Source: a bacterium
Lineage (GTDB): Bacteria > Planctomycetota > UBA1135 > UBA2386
Direction: 5' to 3'
Length of the DNA: 40,348 bases
Assembly (NCBI GenBank): GCA_024743115.1
Contig: JANSXC010000039.1
Coordinates: 1-40,348, forward strand
The notes beneath the pieces are model-generated. The model worked only from the letters and a program-made list of their open reading frames with translations, did not search any database and was not told where the DNA came from. Position 1 is the first letter of the stretch. The number at the start of each line of letters is the position of its first letter. The position numbers were made by a program, and so were the translations under genes. Shown here one piece after another: positions 10,013 to 17,765 of the stretch.

Positions 10013-10090
10013 TGTTTCCTACGCCGGAATGATCCGGATCAGGTTCGAGGGGTGCATCTCAGCCCGGTTCGCCGGGCGCCCCCAAGCAGG
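10013..10090 (-). promoter_or_regulatory. TPP riboswitch (THI element) controlling thiC
   Basis: On the minus strand the conserved core reads GGGCTGAGATGCACCCC, then AACCTGATCCGGATCAT, then CCGGCGTAGGA, which are the CUGAGA and ACCUGAUCYGGAU...GCGUAG hallmarks of the TPP aptamer. P3 is the hairpin CCCGGCGAACCGGG. The aptamer ends about 13 nt before the thiC ATG with no terminator hairpin between. Control is therefore probably translational, by hiding the ribosome binding region. A weak promoter (TTGCGC, 17 nt, GACGAT) may lie just upstream, near 10100-10130. Confidence 0.95.
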
Positions 10091-10157
10091 GTGCAGGGCG
10101 GAGATCGTCGACGGGGATGGGGCTGTGCGCAAGCGCGGAGCACGAATGCGCACCGGC

Positions 10158-11162
10158 TCAGCGCCGGCGGCCGTTGCCTTGCTCGTGGGGGGCTTCGACC
10201 TTTCGAGGGGCGCTGCCGGCGGGTGAACCGCCCGGCGGCGTGAGCGTCGACGGGACGCCATCCGAGCCACTCGGCGAGTTTGGGGAGCCCATTCTCGGCT
10301 TACTCGGTGTCGGCTTACTCGGTGTCGACTTGCTCGGTGTCGGCCCATGCGGATCGGGGCCGCGCGCCGAGAGCGGCGCCAGGTACAGCGCACCGCGCAG
10401 CTCGTCGGGGACGCGGGGGCCGAGCCAGTCGATTGCACGTCGCGACAGTCGCTGCGAGTGCGAGGCCTCCACCTCGTTGCCGAGCGCCGTTTCGCGGCAG
10501 AACATGTTCACGAGGAAGAGCAGGAAGAGCACGGTGCACGCGCCGGTCGCGACCCCGAACAAACCGCCGCCGAGGCGATCGAAGAACGTCAGCCCGGTTT
10601 GCTTGAGCACCTTCTGGAACTGCATCGCGAGCAAACTCAAGATCACCACGACCCCGAGGAACACGAGCACGTAGGCCAGATAGAGCATCGTGTCGGGCGA
10701 ACCGGTGTCCCGCTGGAGGTCGCGTGCGAGCCAGCTGCCGACGTCGCCGCCGAAACGGCCTGCGACGAGGTAGGCGAGCACGAGGATCGCGATCCGACTG
10801 ACCTGCCAGAACAGGCCCTTGAACAGGCCGACGACGAAGAACACGAGCAGCACGACGACCGCCGTGGTGTCGACCCAACCGAGGGCCTGGAGCTGCTGAA
10901 GGAGTTCGTGGCCCGCGGTGCCGGTGGTGGCATCGCCAATCGCGGCCGGATCGCTGGAGTCGACCGGCGCCGGCTGCTGCGGAACCGCCTGCTGCGGAAT
11001 CGGCTGCTGCGGAATCGTGAGCAAATCGTTCAGGGAGCGCGGCTCCTGCGTGGCACTGGTTGCCACGGATGCCGATTCGGCTGCTCCTGATGTCAGGGGC
11101 GTCGCTTTCGCCGCCTCGCCGCGCGCGTGTGTCTGACCGAACACCCCGTCATTGTGCCGCAT
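10158..11162 (-). CDS. CvpA-family membrane protein with Pro-rich tails
   Basis: 334 residues from the ATG at 11162. The middle (~75-210) contains about four hydrophobic helices ('TTAVVVLLVFFVVGLFKGLF', 'IAILVLAYLVAGRF', 'MLYLAYVLVFLGVVVILSLL', 'GVATGACTVLFLLFLVNMF') and the 'FDRLGGGLFG' element of the CvpA (colicin V production protein) family, inner-membrane proteins of poorly known function. Both tails are low-complexity: a PQQP-x repeat before the helices and a TPSKP repeat after them, each encoded by a 15-bp tandem repeat. The gene precedes thiC on the same strand but the riboswitch lies between, so they are probably separate units. The start is uncertain; a GTG 18 nt further in follows a CACAAT box. 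Confidence 0.8.
   Translation of the reverse strand: MRHNDGVFGQTHARGEAAKATPLTSGAAESASVATSATQEPRSLNDLLTIPQQPIPQQAVPQQPAPVDSSDPAAIGDATTGTAGHELLQQLQALGWVDTTAVVVLLVFFVVGLFKGLFWQVSRIAILVLAYLVAGRFGGDVGSWLARDLQRDTGSPDTMLYLAYVLVFLGVVVILSLLAMQFQKVLKQTGLTFFDRLGGGLFGVATGACTVLFLLFLVNMFCRETALGNEVEASHSQRLSRRAIDWLGPRVPDELRGALYLAPLSARGPDPHGPTPSKSTPSKPTPSKPRMGSPNSPSGSDGVPSTLTPPGGSPAGSAPRKVEAPHEQGNGRRR
10297..10341. repeat. 15-bp tandem repeat inside the cvpA-like gene (TPSKP linker)
   Basis: Three 15-bp units: two exact copies of GGCTTACTCGGTGTC and a third with two changes. On the minus strand they encode the pentapeptide repeat TPSK[PS] in the C-terminal tail. Confidence 0.85.
10972..11016. repeat. 15-bp tandem repeat inside the cvpA-like gene (PQQP linker)
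   Basis: Three near-identical 15-bp units of the form GGCTGCTGCGGAATC. On the minus strand they encode a repeated I/A/V-PQQ-P pentapeptide ahead of the first membrane helix. Confidence 0.8.
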
Positions 11163-11233
11163 CGCGCCGGCGAGAGCGAGGGGCAACGGCCGTCGCGTTG
11201 CATTTGGCGCCCGATCCTGCGAGCCTTGCGCGG

Positions 11234-12919
11234 ATGGACGGCAACGACCAGACCGCGCTCGACCAGGCGCTCACCGGATTCGCCGAGCGGGTGTTCTCGG
11301 ACGAGCGACTGGTGTCCGAGGTGCGGCGCGCGCGACGCGAGTTCTTCGGCGAGACCGATGCCGCGACGTCTCCGGGTGCTGCGGCGGAACGGCGATTCCT
11401 CGAGTGGTACCTGCTGGAGCGCGAGAGCGAGGTGCTCGGTGAGGTCCCGTGCGACGTCGCGCGCCTCGACGTGCCGGACAGCGTTCTGGGTTCTTTGGTG
11501 GGGGCGTTCCAGGTCGTCGGCGTCGCGACGGATTGTGCAACGGGCAAGGACCTGCAGGACGGCACGATGCTCGAGCTCGTCGTGCCGACTGGTTCGTTGG
11601 AGGTCGGGGATCTGATGGTGGGGCGGCTGTATGCGGTCGGCACCGGTCGCTACCTGCCCTCGACGGTCGCGTCGGTCTTCCGACCCGGGGGCTCACTGGG
11701 TCAGGCCTTCTCGGGTGACGTCGAACGGCTCGACCTCGGCCGTCGGCTGCAGCAGGTCGAACTCGAGCACGTGTTGCTGCGGCCGCAGGAGCGCGCGGCC
11801 GCCGCCCGCGCCGCGGAGGAGTCGGTCGGTGGGCGGGCGCACACGGCGCCGCTCGAGCACCTCGAGGCCGACCTCGAGCGCTTGCTCCAGAGCCTTCCCA
11901 AGGAGTATTCGGCGACCGCGATCAGTGAGCGGTTGGCCGCTGCCGCGCGGCCCGGGCCAGTTCTCGGGCCATTGCTCGACGAACTCGCATTCGAGACCGA
12001 CGCGGACCTCGACGCCGCACGTAAGACGTTGCTCGCGATCTGGAATGCGCATCACGCCGACGATCCGCCGGCCGATGCGGCGCCCGAATCCGGGCCGCCC
12101 GGTGAGACGCTGGGCGAGCGGATGGTGCGGGCCCTGGACGCGGGACTGCAGAGCGAGTCCGACATCGACGGTGTATTCGCCGAACTCGAGGAGATGGCCG
12201 GACTCGAACCGGGGTCTGCCGATGACGGCGAGAACCCGTTCGATCGGGAGCCGGGTGATGACGGCAGCACGCGTCGCACGGAGCTGGCGGGGGAGTCCGA
12301 GGGTGACGCTGGTGCCGGTGGCGCCGGCGAGCCCGTCGGCGATCTGTCGCCGCTCGTCGAAGAGTTCGTCTGGGAGACCTCGCCGAGCGAGCCGATCACG
12401 ACCACCCTGCGCACCTGGGTCACGTTGCAGAGCAACGCGGCGGTGCCGCGCAGTGACCTCGAGCTCGTGACTGGTGAGGATCTGACGCGGCTGTTGCTGC
12501 ACGTCTTCCTGAGCGCAGCGCCCCCCGAGCGGGCCGCCGCGACCCGGACGGCGCACGGCGCACTCGTGGCGTTCTATGACTGGCTGCACACCGAGCACCA
12601 GATCGACCTGCGCGAGCATCTCGCGCCCTGCCGGGAGGTGCTGCTCGAACCGCTCGACCGGCTGGCTGGCGCGGGCGTCGCGCTGTCGACCGCGGAGGCG
12701 CCGACGACGCGGCCCGCGATGTTCGAACTCGAGGCGATCAGCAGTTCCGGATTCGGTGTACGGACCGAGGACGGCGACGGCGAGTGGTGCACCGCCGACG
12801 CGCATCTCACGGAGCAGTTGCGCGAGGGGGACCTCGTGCTCGGCGCGCTCGGCGCGGGCCCACGCTTCTTCGGCCCCGTGGTGGTGCTGCCGGCGGCCGC
12901 CAGAACGCTCATGGAGTAG
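11234..12919 (+). CDS. Uncharacterised acidic cytoplasmic protein
   Basis: 561 residues from the ATG at 11234, with no signal peptide and no family I recognise. The N-terminal half contains helical segments and a small beta-rich unit ('VGVATDCATGKDLQDGTMLEL' to 'VGRLYAVGTGRYLPSTVASVF'). A helical stretch follows (~250-340), then an acidic low-complexity linker (~340-420), another helical region, and a C-terminal beta-rich unit ('FELEAISSSGFGVRTEDGDGEW', ending 'GPRFFGPVVVLPAAA'). The two 'level of / limits on' beta units resemble each other (D-L-M/V-G/L-G-x-L-x-x-x-G). It is divergent from the cvpA-like gene (71 bp) and lies 113 bp before the DUF2325-like gene on the same strand, possibly as its partner. 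Confidence 0.75.
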   Translation: MDGNDQTALDQALTGFAERVFSDERLVSEVRRARREFFGETDAATSPGAAAERRFLEWYLLERESEVLGEVPCDVARLDVPDSVLGSLVGAFQVVGVATDCATGKDLQDGTMLELVVPTGSLEVGDLMVGRLYAVGTGRYLPSTVASVFRPGGSLGQAFSGDVERLDLGRRLQQVELEHVLLRPQERAAAARAAEESVGGRAHTAPLEHLEADLERLLQSLPKEYSATAISERLAAAARPGPVLGPLLDELAFETDADLDAARKTLLAIWNAHHADDPPADAAPESGPPGETLGERMVRALDAGLQSESDIDGVFAELEEMAGLEPGSADDGENPFDREPGDDGSTRRTELAGESEGDAGAGGAGEPVGDLSPLVEEFVWETSPSEPITTTLRTWVTLQSNAAVPRSDLELVTGEDLTRLLLHVFLSAAPPERAAATRTAHGALVAFYDWLHTEHQIDLREHLAPCREVLLEPLDRLAGAGVALSTAEAPTTRPAMFELEAISSSGFGVRTEDGDGEWCTADAHLTEQLREGDLVLGALGAGPRFFGPVVVLPAAARTLME

Positions 12920-13032
12920 CGGCACTCCGCGCGCGGACTCCTGGCGCCACGCGCCCGCTGGCATCGGCCGGAGGGCGTTCGGGCCCGGCCCGCGCCCGAA
13001 CCCGACCGATAGTGCGCCCGGAGACGCACCGC

Positions 13033-15105
13033 ATGGTTTGGGAAACACCGCTGGTTCGCCTGCTCCTGCAGCAGGTTCACAACGCCGAGAAGGGTGAGGC
13101 CAAGGTCGAGGCCGTCGTGCAACAGGTCGAAGACTTCGTCGGGCTGGCACCAGATCGGCCAGGCGCTGCGTTCCTGTGCGGCTACGCAACGCGTCTGCTC
13201 GACGTCGAGATCGCGACCCCGGGTGGTGGCGGTGAGGTTGCCCGGCGCTGGGCTTTGTTCGGGCGGCTGCGCGCCTGCGATCGCAAGGGACAGCGCGAGC
13301 AGATCGCCGAGGTGGTCAAGGATCCGCAGGCGCTGCTCGACCTGCTCACCGACGCGGTGGTGGCCGGCAACGTCCTGCCGCTCGTCGTGCGGTCGCTGTT
13401 CTGGTCCGGCGACGTGAAGGCCGCCGTGCGGGCGATTCAGTTCCTCGCCGCGGAAGCCAATCCGCAGTTGCAGACCATCGTAGATGCGGCGGTCACCGAT
13501 CTGCTCACGCGGCTGGAGAGCCGCGTCGACACGGACGATCAGGAGAGCACCGCGTCCATCATTGGGCGGATCCTCGGGCTGGCATCGTTCGATCGCCTGC
13601 CAGACGACGTGCAGGCGCGCTACCAGCGGGCGCTGGCGGAACGCCTGCTCGCGGCGAGCGAATGGGATCTGGCCATCGAGGCCGCGGAGTGCGCGATCGA
13701 ACGGGCCGGGGATCAGTACTTCATCGCCAGTGCCGCCAGCGTCACCGCGGCCCTGGCCGAGATGCGTCAGCACGATCCCGCGACGGTCGAGCCGCATGCG
13801 GACCGGCCCGAGCGCGAGGCCGTGCTCGAACGGCTGCAGCACGTGGCCGACGATCCGGACCATGCGGTGCCCGAAGCGTTGTACCTGCGCAGTCTGATGG
13901 ACTACGAATCGGGCGACCTCAACGTCGCCGCGAAAGGCTTCGAACGGGCGCTCGCCGGTCTGCGGCGTCTCGAGGGGCGCGATCTGCTGTTGCGTTATCG
14001 CGCGCGCTTCTTCGCCGCAGCCGCGCTGCTCGCGGTCGGTGATCCGGCCGAGACGAGCCGCGCGCTCAAACTCATGGAACAGGCGCTCGAGACCGTGCAG
14101 CCGGATCTCGAGACGTTCTATTCGGTTCACGAGGCGCTCAAGAAGCACGACCGCAAGCTGGCGCTGCGGTTCCTCGACGCGGTCGACGTCGGGCGTGGCA
14201 GTTCGCCGGATCAGTTGTTGTTCGTGGCGCTCGAGTATCAGGGTCTCGGCGAGGCGGAATCCGCGTTGCGGGCCGCGTGCCGCGTGCTGGAAGTCGCGGT
14301 CGATCTCGACCAGCGCATCGAGGCGCTGCGCGTCGTGATGACCGCGCACAACATGCTCGGGGAGCGTGAGCAATCGCGGGCGTGCTACGCGGAGATCCGG
14401 GAGCTGCTGCTGCAGCGCGGCAGGTTCGAAGCGCTCGAGACGCTGCTGCACACCGAGGAGTTCGTCGGGCAGGCGCTCGACCATCTCGAGATCAAGATCG
14501 AACTCGTCGCAGTGCTCGAGGAGATGGAGGGGCGCGACTACGAGAGCGCCCAGCTCAAGGTCGCGATCGCGCGCTCGCTGCGGGCCCGCAAAGACGCCGA
14601 CTCGCTGCGGCAGGCCTACGGACTGCTCGAGGAAGTCGGCTGCACGCAGCCCGAACTGGTGAACGACGAACTCGCCGCGGTCGAGAAGCTGCTCGCGCTC
14701 GACGATTCCGCGCCGGCTGCCGGCGGCGCGGCCGCGGCGGCAGCGGCCCAGAAGTCGCTCGGCCGGCCCGTCCGGGTCCTCGTCGTCGGCGGCAACGAGC
14801 GCCAGCGCCGCCATCATGCGCGGCTCACCAAGCTCGCGTCCGAGTGGCAGTTCGAAGCCGAATGGCTCGAAACCAACTACACGTCACCGCAGAAGACCGT
14901 GTCGCAGATCAAGGATCGCATGGGCACCGGCCTCGATGTGCTGTTGTTGCTGCACTGGAACCGGCACGAGACGACCGAGCCCGCGCTCGAACTCGCACGT
15001 GATGCCGGGCTCGCCGCGCGGACGGTGTCGTATGCGGGGTTCACGAGCCTGCAGGTTGCGTTGGCCGATCAGCTCGAACGGCTGGCTGGCAAGGCTCCGG
15101 TCTGA
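13033..15105 (+). CDS. Helical-repeat protein with C-terminal DUF2325-like domain
   Basis: 690 residues. Residues ~1-560 are almost entirely alpha-helical with TPR-like features ('ALYLRSLMDYESGDLNVAAKGFERAL', 'AEVEKLL'-type helices), which suggests a protein-binding solenoid. A short Ala-rich linker leads to a Rossmann-like domain (~575-690) starting 'RVLVVGGNERQRRHHARLTK' and continuing with 'DVLLLLHWNRHETTEPALELA' and 'TVSYAGFTSLQVALADQL', the pattern I know from DUF2325 proteins. The function of that domain is unknown. The ATG at 13033 is preceded by GGAG 8 nt upstream and a GATAGT -10-like box at 13008-13013. The gene follows an uncharacterised gene on the same strand. Confidence 0.8.
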   Translation: MVWETPLVRLLLQQVHNAEKGEAKVEAVVQQVEDFVGLAPDRPGAAFLCGYATRLLDVEIATPGGGGEVARRWALFGRLRACDRKGQREQIAEVVKDPQALLDLLTDAVVAGNVLPLVVRSLFWSGDVKAAVRAIQFLAAEANPQLQTIVDAAVTDLLTRLESRVDTDDQESTASIIGRILGLASFDRLPDDVQARYQRALAERLLAASEWDLAIEAAECAIERAGDQYFIASAASVTAALAEMRQHDPATVEPHADRPEREAVLERLQHVADDPDHAVPEALYLRSLMDYESGDLNVAAKGFERALAGLRRLEGRDLLLRYRARFFAAAALLAVGDPAETSRALKLMEQALETVQPDLETFYSVHEALKKHDRKLALRFLDAVDVGRGSSPDQLLFVALEYQGLGEAESALRAACRVLEVAVDLDQRIEALRVVMTAHNMLGEREQSRACYAEIRELLLQRGRFEALETLLHTEEFVGQALDHLEIKIELVAVLEEMEGRDYESAQLKVAIARSLRARKDADSLRQAYGLLEEVGCTQPELVNDELAAVEKLLALDDSAPAAGGAAAAAAAQKSLGRPVRVLVVGGNERQRRHHARLTKLASEWQFEAEWLETNYTSPQKTVSQIKDRMGTGLDVLLLLHWNRHETTEPALELARDAGLAARTVSYAGFTSLQVALADQLERLAGKAPV

Positions 15106-15269
15106 GCAGCCCAGGTCTGGATCCCCGCTTCGGGACCTCTGGTTAGGTTCCGATAAGATTTGTTATGTAAAACACAGCGGGGGAGCCCGGTCGGGGCCGG
15201 ATCCCCTGGTATTGGGCTCCAACCGCATGATCGCGCCGGTTTCGGTGCTCGACGTCACCGCGGCCGGCA
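15106..15269. other. Intergenic AT-rich pocket followed by a stable nested hairpin
   Basis: Between two converging genes lies an unusually AT-rich stretch (~15141-15175, with TAAGAT and TTATGTAAAAC). It is followed by a nested fold: GGAGCCC (15182-15188) pairs with GGGCTCC (15214-15220), enclosing GGGG (15193-15196) and CCCC (15203-15206). This could be a terminator without a T-run, or a promoter plus a small structured RNA. No protein gene is credible here. Confidence 0.35.
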
Positions 15270-16325
15270 TCACCAGCCCGTCGTCGCGAACCCGAGCCAC
15301 AGCGTCACGTCCGGGCTGACGTAGCCGCGCAGATCCTCGCCGAGGCCGAACTCGAGGCCCGTTCGATCACTGAGTCGATAGCGCCCGCCGAGCCACAGCA
15401 TGACCTGTTCGCGCTCGGTCGTTCGCAGGCCGAGGTCACGCAGGGTCGACGTCTCGGCTTCGACCTGGGCGTAGGCGTGCAGGTTCTCGGTCAGCGGCAT
15501 CTCCGCGGCGAGGCCGATCGCCGTGACGTCCTGGAAGCCGAGCCCGGCGCGGTCCGAGACGTCCGGCGTGCTCGCGAACGTGTGCTGGGCATGGCCGTAG
15601 AACGCCACGCCGCGCCAGTGATGTTCGGTCAGGATCCCGATCGTCGTATCGAAGCCGCCGTTGCCGTAGCCGCGGTCGTCGTCACCGGTCGGGAACTCGA
15701 TGCCGCCGCGCACGGCCAGTCCGAACCCGTCCTCAGGCGCGGTCAGTTGCCAGGTCAGCCAGAGCGGCACGTCGAGCGGTTCGAACCCGGACTCGTCCAT
15801 TCGCCACGCCTGCCCGCCGTTGAGGTTGGCTTCGACCCGGAAACGACCGTTCGGAACGGTGTCGCGATCCTGGTCCGGGAGCGCCAGGACGTCGTGGTAG
15901 TCGATCAGGAACGAGTCGAGAAAGCCGCCCGAGGTATGCGCGAACGGCACTTCGACGCCGACCTCGACCCCACCACCGAGCCCGGCGCGGAACGTCGGCC
16001 CGAACCGCAGGTACTCACCATCCATGTAGAAGCTGCGGCCGAGGGCGATGCCGCTCAGAAACATATTGGTGTGCGCGGCATCGAATCGGGCGGCGAACCG
16101 GCCGCGTTCGAGCGTGCTCGTGCTGGCGGGCGGCATGTGCTGCACCGTGACTTGCGCGGGGTGCTTGTTGCGCACCGGCATCGGGCCGGCGAACTGCGGC
16201 TGGGTCACGCAGGCCGAGACTGCCAGTAGCAGGCACCATGGCATCGGGCTGGCGCGCCGAAACCGCCGCGGCAGACCTGTTCCGGGCGCGAAACAGTCTC
16301 GGTGGTGACGTTCCGCAGGCCGCAT
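15270..16325 (-). CDS. DUF3187-like outer-membrane lipoprotein
   Basis: 351 residues if it starts at the ATG at 16325. A lipoprotein signal ('CLLLAVSAC') is followed by a beta-barrel-like protein of alternating polar and hydrophobic strands. Segments 'GPMPVRNKHPAQ', 'YMDGEYLRFGPTFRAGLGGG', 'EVPFAHTSGGFLDSFLIDYHD' and 'ALPDQDRD' match my memory of the DUF3187 family, outer-membrane proteins of unknown function. Start choice: the ATG at 16244 would give 324 residues but no basic residues before the hydrophobic core. The ATG at 16325 gives an Arg-rich n-region, though a long one, so I prefer it without certainty. The gene converges on the DUF2325-like gene and is divergent from the lipoprotein gene at 16426. 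Confidence 0.75.
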   Translation of the reverse strand: MRPAERHHRDCFAPGTGLPRRFRRASPMPWCLLLAVSACVTQPQFAGPMPVRNKHPAQVTVQHMPPASTSTLERGRFAARFDAAHTNMFLSGIALGRSFYMDGEYLRFGPTFRAGLGGGVEVGVEVPFAHTSGGFLDSFLIDYHDVLALPDQDRDTVPNGRFRVEANLNGGQAWRMDESGFEPLDVPLWLTWQLTAPEDGFGLAVRGGIEFPTGDDDRGYGNGGFDTTIGILTEHHWRGVAFYGHAQHTFASTPDVSDRAGLGFQDVTAIGLAAEMPLTENLHAYAQVEAETSTLRDLGLRTTEREQVMLWLGGRYRLSDRTGLEFGLGEDLRGYVSPDVTLWLGFATTGW

Positions 16326-16411
16326 GCGGACACTACGCCGAGGGACGACCGTGATTGCAAGCCCCACGCCATCGGGAGTTTCGGGCCGTCGCAGCGGCCC
16401 GCGCGGCCTGC

Positions 16412-16417
16412 TAGACT
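16412..16417 (+). promoter_or_regulatory. Candidate leaderless -10 box of the triple-repeat lipoprotein gene
   Basis: TAGACT ends 8 nt before a TTG that begins a textbook lipoprotein signal. The box and spacing decide this unusual start codon. Confidence 0.6.
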
Positions 16418-16425
16418 CTTCGCCC

Positions 16426-17661
16426 TTGAACACCCCTACCTGCAAGCTGTTTTCCGCCCTCGGGATCGTCGCGTGGCTGCCGCTGGCGGGCTGCGCGAAG
16501 GGCGGCGACGAGGATCGGCCCCAGAGTGAGATCCGGCTCACGGCGAGCCATCACATGTTCGGCTTCCGGAGCCAGGCGGGGTTCGTCGGGATCCCGGTCG
16601 ATCCGGCGCTGGTCGTTACGAATCGTGGTTTGATCAACCTGTTCGACGACAGCTCCTACACGATCACTTCGTCTTCGGGCACCTCGGGCGCGGAGACCTA
16701 CGCACTCGCCGAGAGCGGCGAACTGACGTTGTTCGTGACCGGCACGGGGCGCGATCCGACGGTCGTGTTCCTCGGTGGCTACTCGCGCGCGGGCAACAAC
16801 CTCGCGACGTCGGACATGTTCTTCACGGACCGCGTGTCGACGGCGGGCTCGCCGTCGCTCGGGCTGTTCCTCGCGACGCGCGTCTTCACGGCGACGCCTG
16901 ACTTCGATGCCGACGGCTGGCACCTCGGTTCGATGCACGTCGTGTTCGACGGCGCGGTGCAGTCGCCCGATTCGGTCGCGCGGGCGGCATGGGGTGATCT
17001 CACCGTCAGTGGCGGCACGGGCGGCAGCCTCGGTGCGATCACGGGCCCGGGCCAGCAGGGTTCGAGTTCGTTGTCGTTCACCGGCAGCTCGATCCAGGCG
17101 ATCGAACAGTCCGGCACGTTCGACGGTTCGTGCAACCTGACGCTCGACTACACGCTGCTGAACCAACCCACCGACTCGCGCACGTTCCTGGCCGGTGCTG
17201 GCCCCAACATCGTCTTCGGTCTCGACGAAGACGTCGCCGACGGCGAAGCCGGCCTCGCCGTCATGGTGCGCAAGTTCTCGACGACCGAGCCCGCGGATCG
17301 CACCGTGGTGCCCGGCACGTTCTTCGTCGGCGGCTACACCACGTTCATCAACCCGGTCGATCCGGGTGCGGATGCGTTCGTCGGCGTTGTCACCCTCGGC
17401 AGCCCGTCCGGTGCCTCGTCGGGCGCGTTCCGCCTCGAGGGCCAGGGCAGCCAGGGCACCGACTTCAGCTACACCGGCAGCTACACCGTCGACTCGGACG
17501 GCGGCCTGACGATCACGATCAACGGCACCAACGAGGTCTGGAACGGCGCGATCGACCGCGAATACAAGACGCTGATGATCGTCGACGACTTCCAGGAGAC
17601 CCGCAGCAACGGTCAGATCGAGCTCAACCTGATGGTCGGCGTGCGCGAGAAGACGGGCTGA
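16426..17661 (+). CDS. Lipoprotein with three divergent internal repeats
   Basis: 411 residues from a TTG start. The N-terminus 'MNTPTCKLFSALGIVAWLPLAGC' is a clear lipoprotein signal with lipobox PLAGC, and the mature end 'CAKGGDEDRP' is acidic at +5/+6. The mature part is beta-rich and appears to be a three-fold repeat of ~110-130 residues. Each copy runs from an 'SYTxxxxG'-like strand through 'GxLTLxVxG' to a closing strand: 'LGLFLATRVF', 'AGLAVMVRKF', 'IELNLMVGVRE'. I recognise no family. Start choice rests on the lipobox distance and on TAGACT 8 nt upstream; upstream in-frame starts would bury the signal. It is divergent from the DUF3187-like gene and followed by the FG-GAP gene after 104 nt. 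Confidence 0.82.
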   Translation: MNTPTCKLFSALGIVAWLPLAGCAKGGDEDRPQSEIRLTASHHMFGFRSQAGFVGIPVDPALVVTNRGLINLFDDSSYTITSSSGTSGAETYALAESGELTLFVTGTGRDPTVVFLGGYSRAGNNLATSDMFFTDRVSTAGSPSLGLFLATRVFTATPDFDADGWHLGSMHVVFDGAVQSPDSVARAAWGDLTVSGGTGGSLGAITGPGQQGSSSLSFTGSSIQAIEQSGTFDGSCNLTLDYTLLNQPTDSRTFLAGAGPNIVFGLDEDVADGEAGLAVMVRKFSTTEPADRTVVPGTFFVGGYTTFINPVDPGADAFVGVVTLGSPSGASSGAFRLEGQGSQGTDFSYTGSYTVDSDGGLTITINGTNEVWNGAIDREYKTLMIVDDFQETRSNGQIELNLMVGVREKTG

Positions 17662-17753
17662 GTTCGCGCGTTCGCCGCGTTCGGCTCGCCGGAACCGGGG
17701 TCGCGCGCCCCCTGAGCTGTTTGGGAATCCGCGTTATCCGGAGGGTCAACTGG

Positions 17754-17759
17754 TACCTT
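17754..17759 (+). promoter_or_regulatory. Candidate near-leaderless -10 box of the FG-GAP gene
   Basis: TACCTT, the same hexamer as at the M32 gene, ends 6 nt before the GTG at 17766 and 9 nt before a second GTG at 17769. GAGG lies between, so a very short leader with a Shine-Dalgarno remnant is also possible. Confidence 0.4.
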
Positions 17760-17765
17760 GAGGAC

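Noticed and set aside
12574..14817. A 747-codon minus-strand open frame opposite the 13033 gene
   Set aside because: Spans two plus-strand genes and their gap, has no recognisable domain and has the composition of an antisense shadow.
15228..15319. A 30-codon plus-strand frame after the nested hairpin
   Set aside because: It overlaps the 3' end of the DUF3187-like gene, has no ribosome binding site and an unremarkable peptide.
16328..16333. TAGTGT (minus) as a leaderless box for the DUF3187-like gene
   Set aside because: Only about 4 nt separate it from the ATG at 16325, too short for a start site at the codon.
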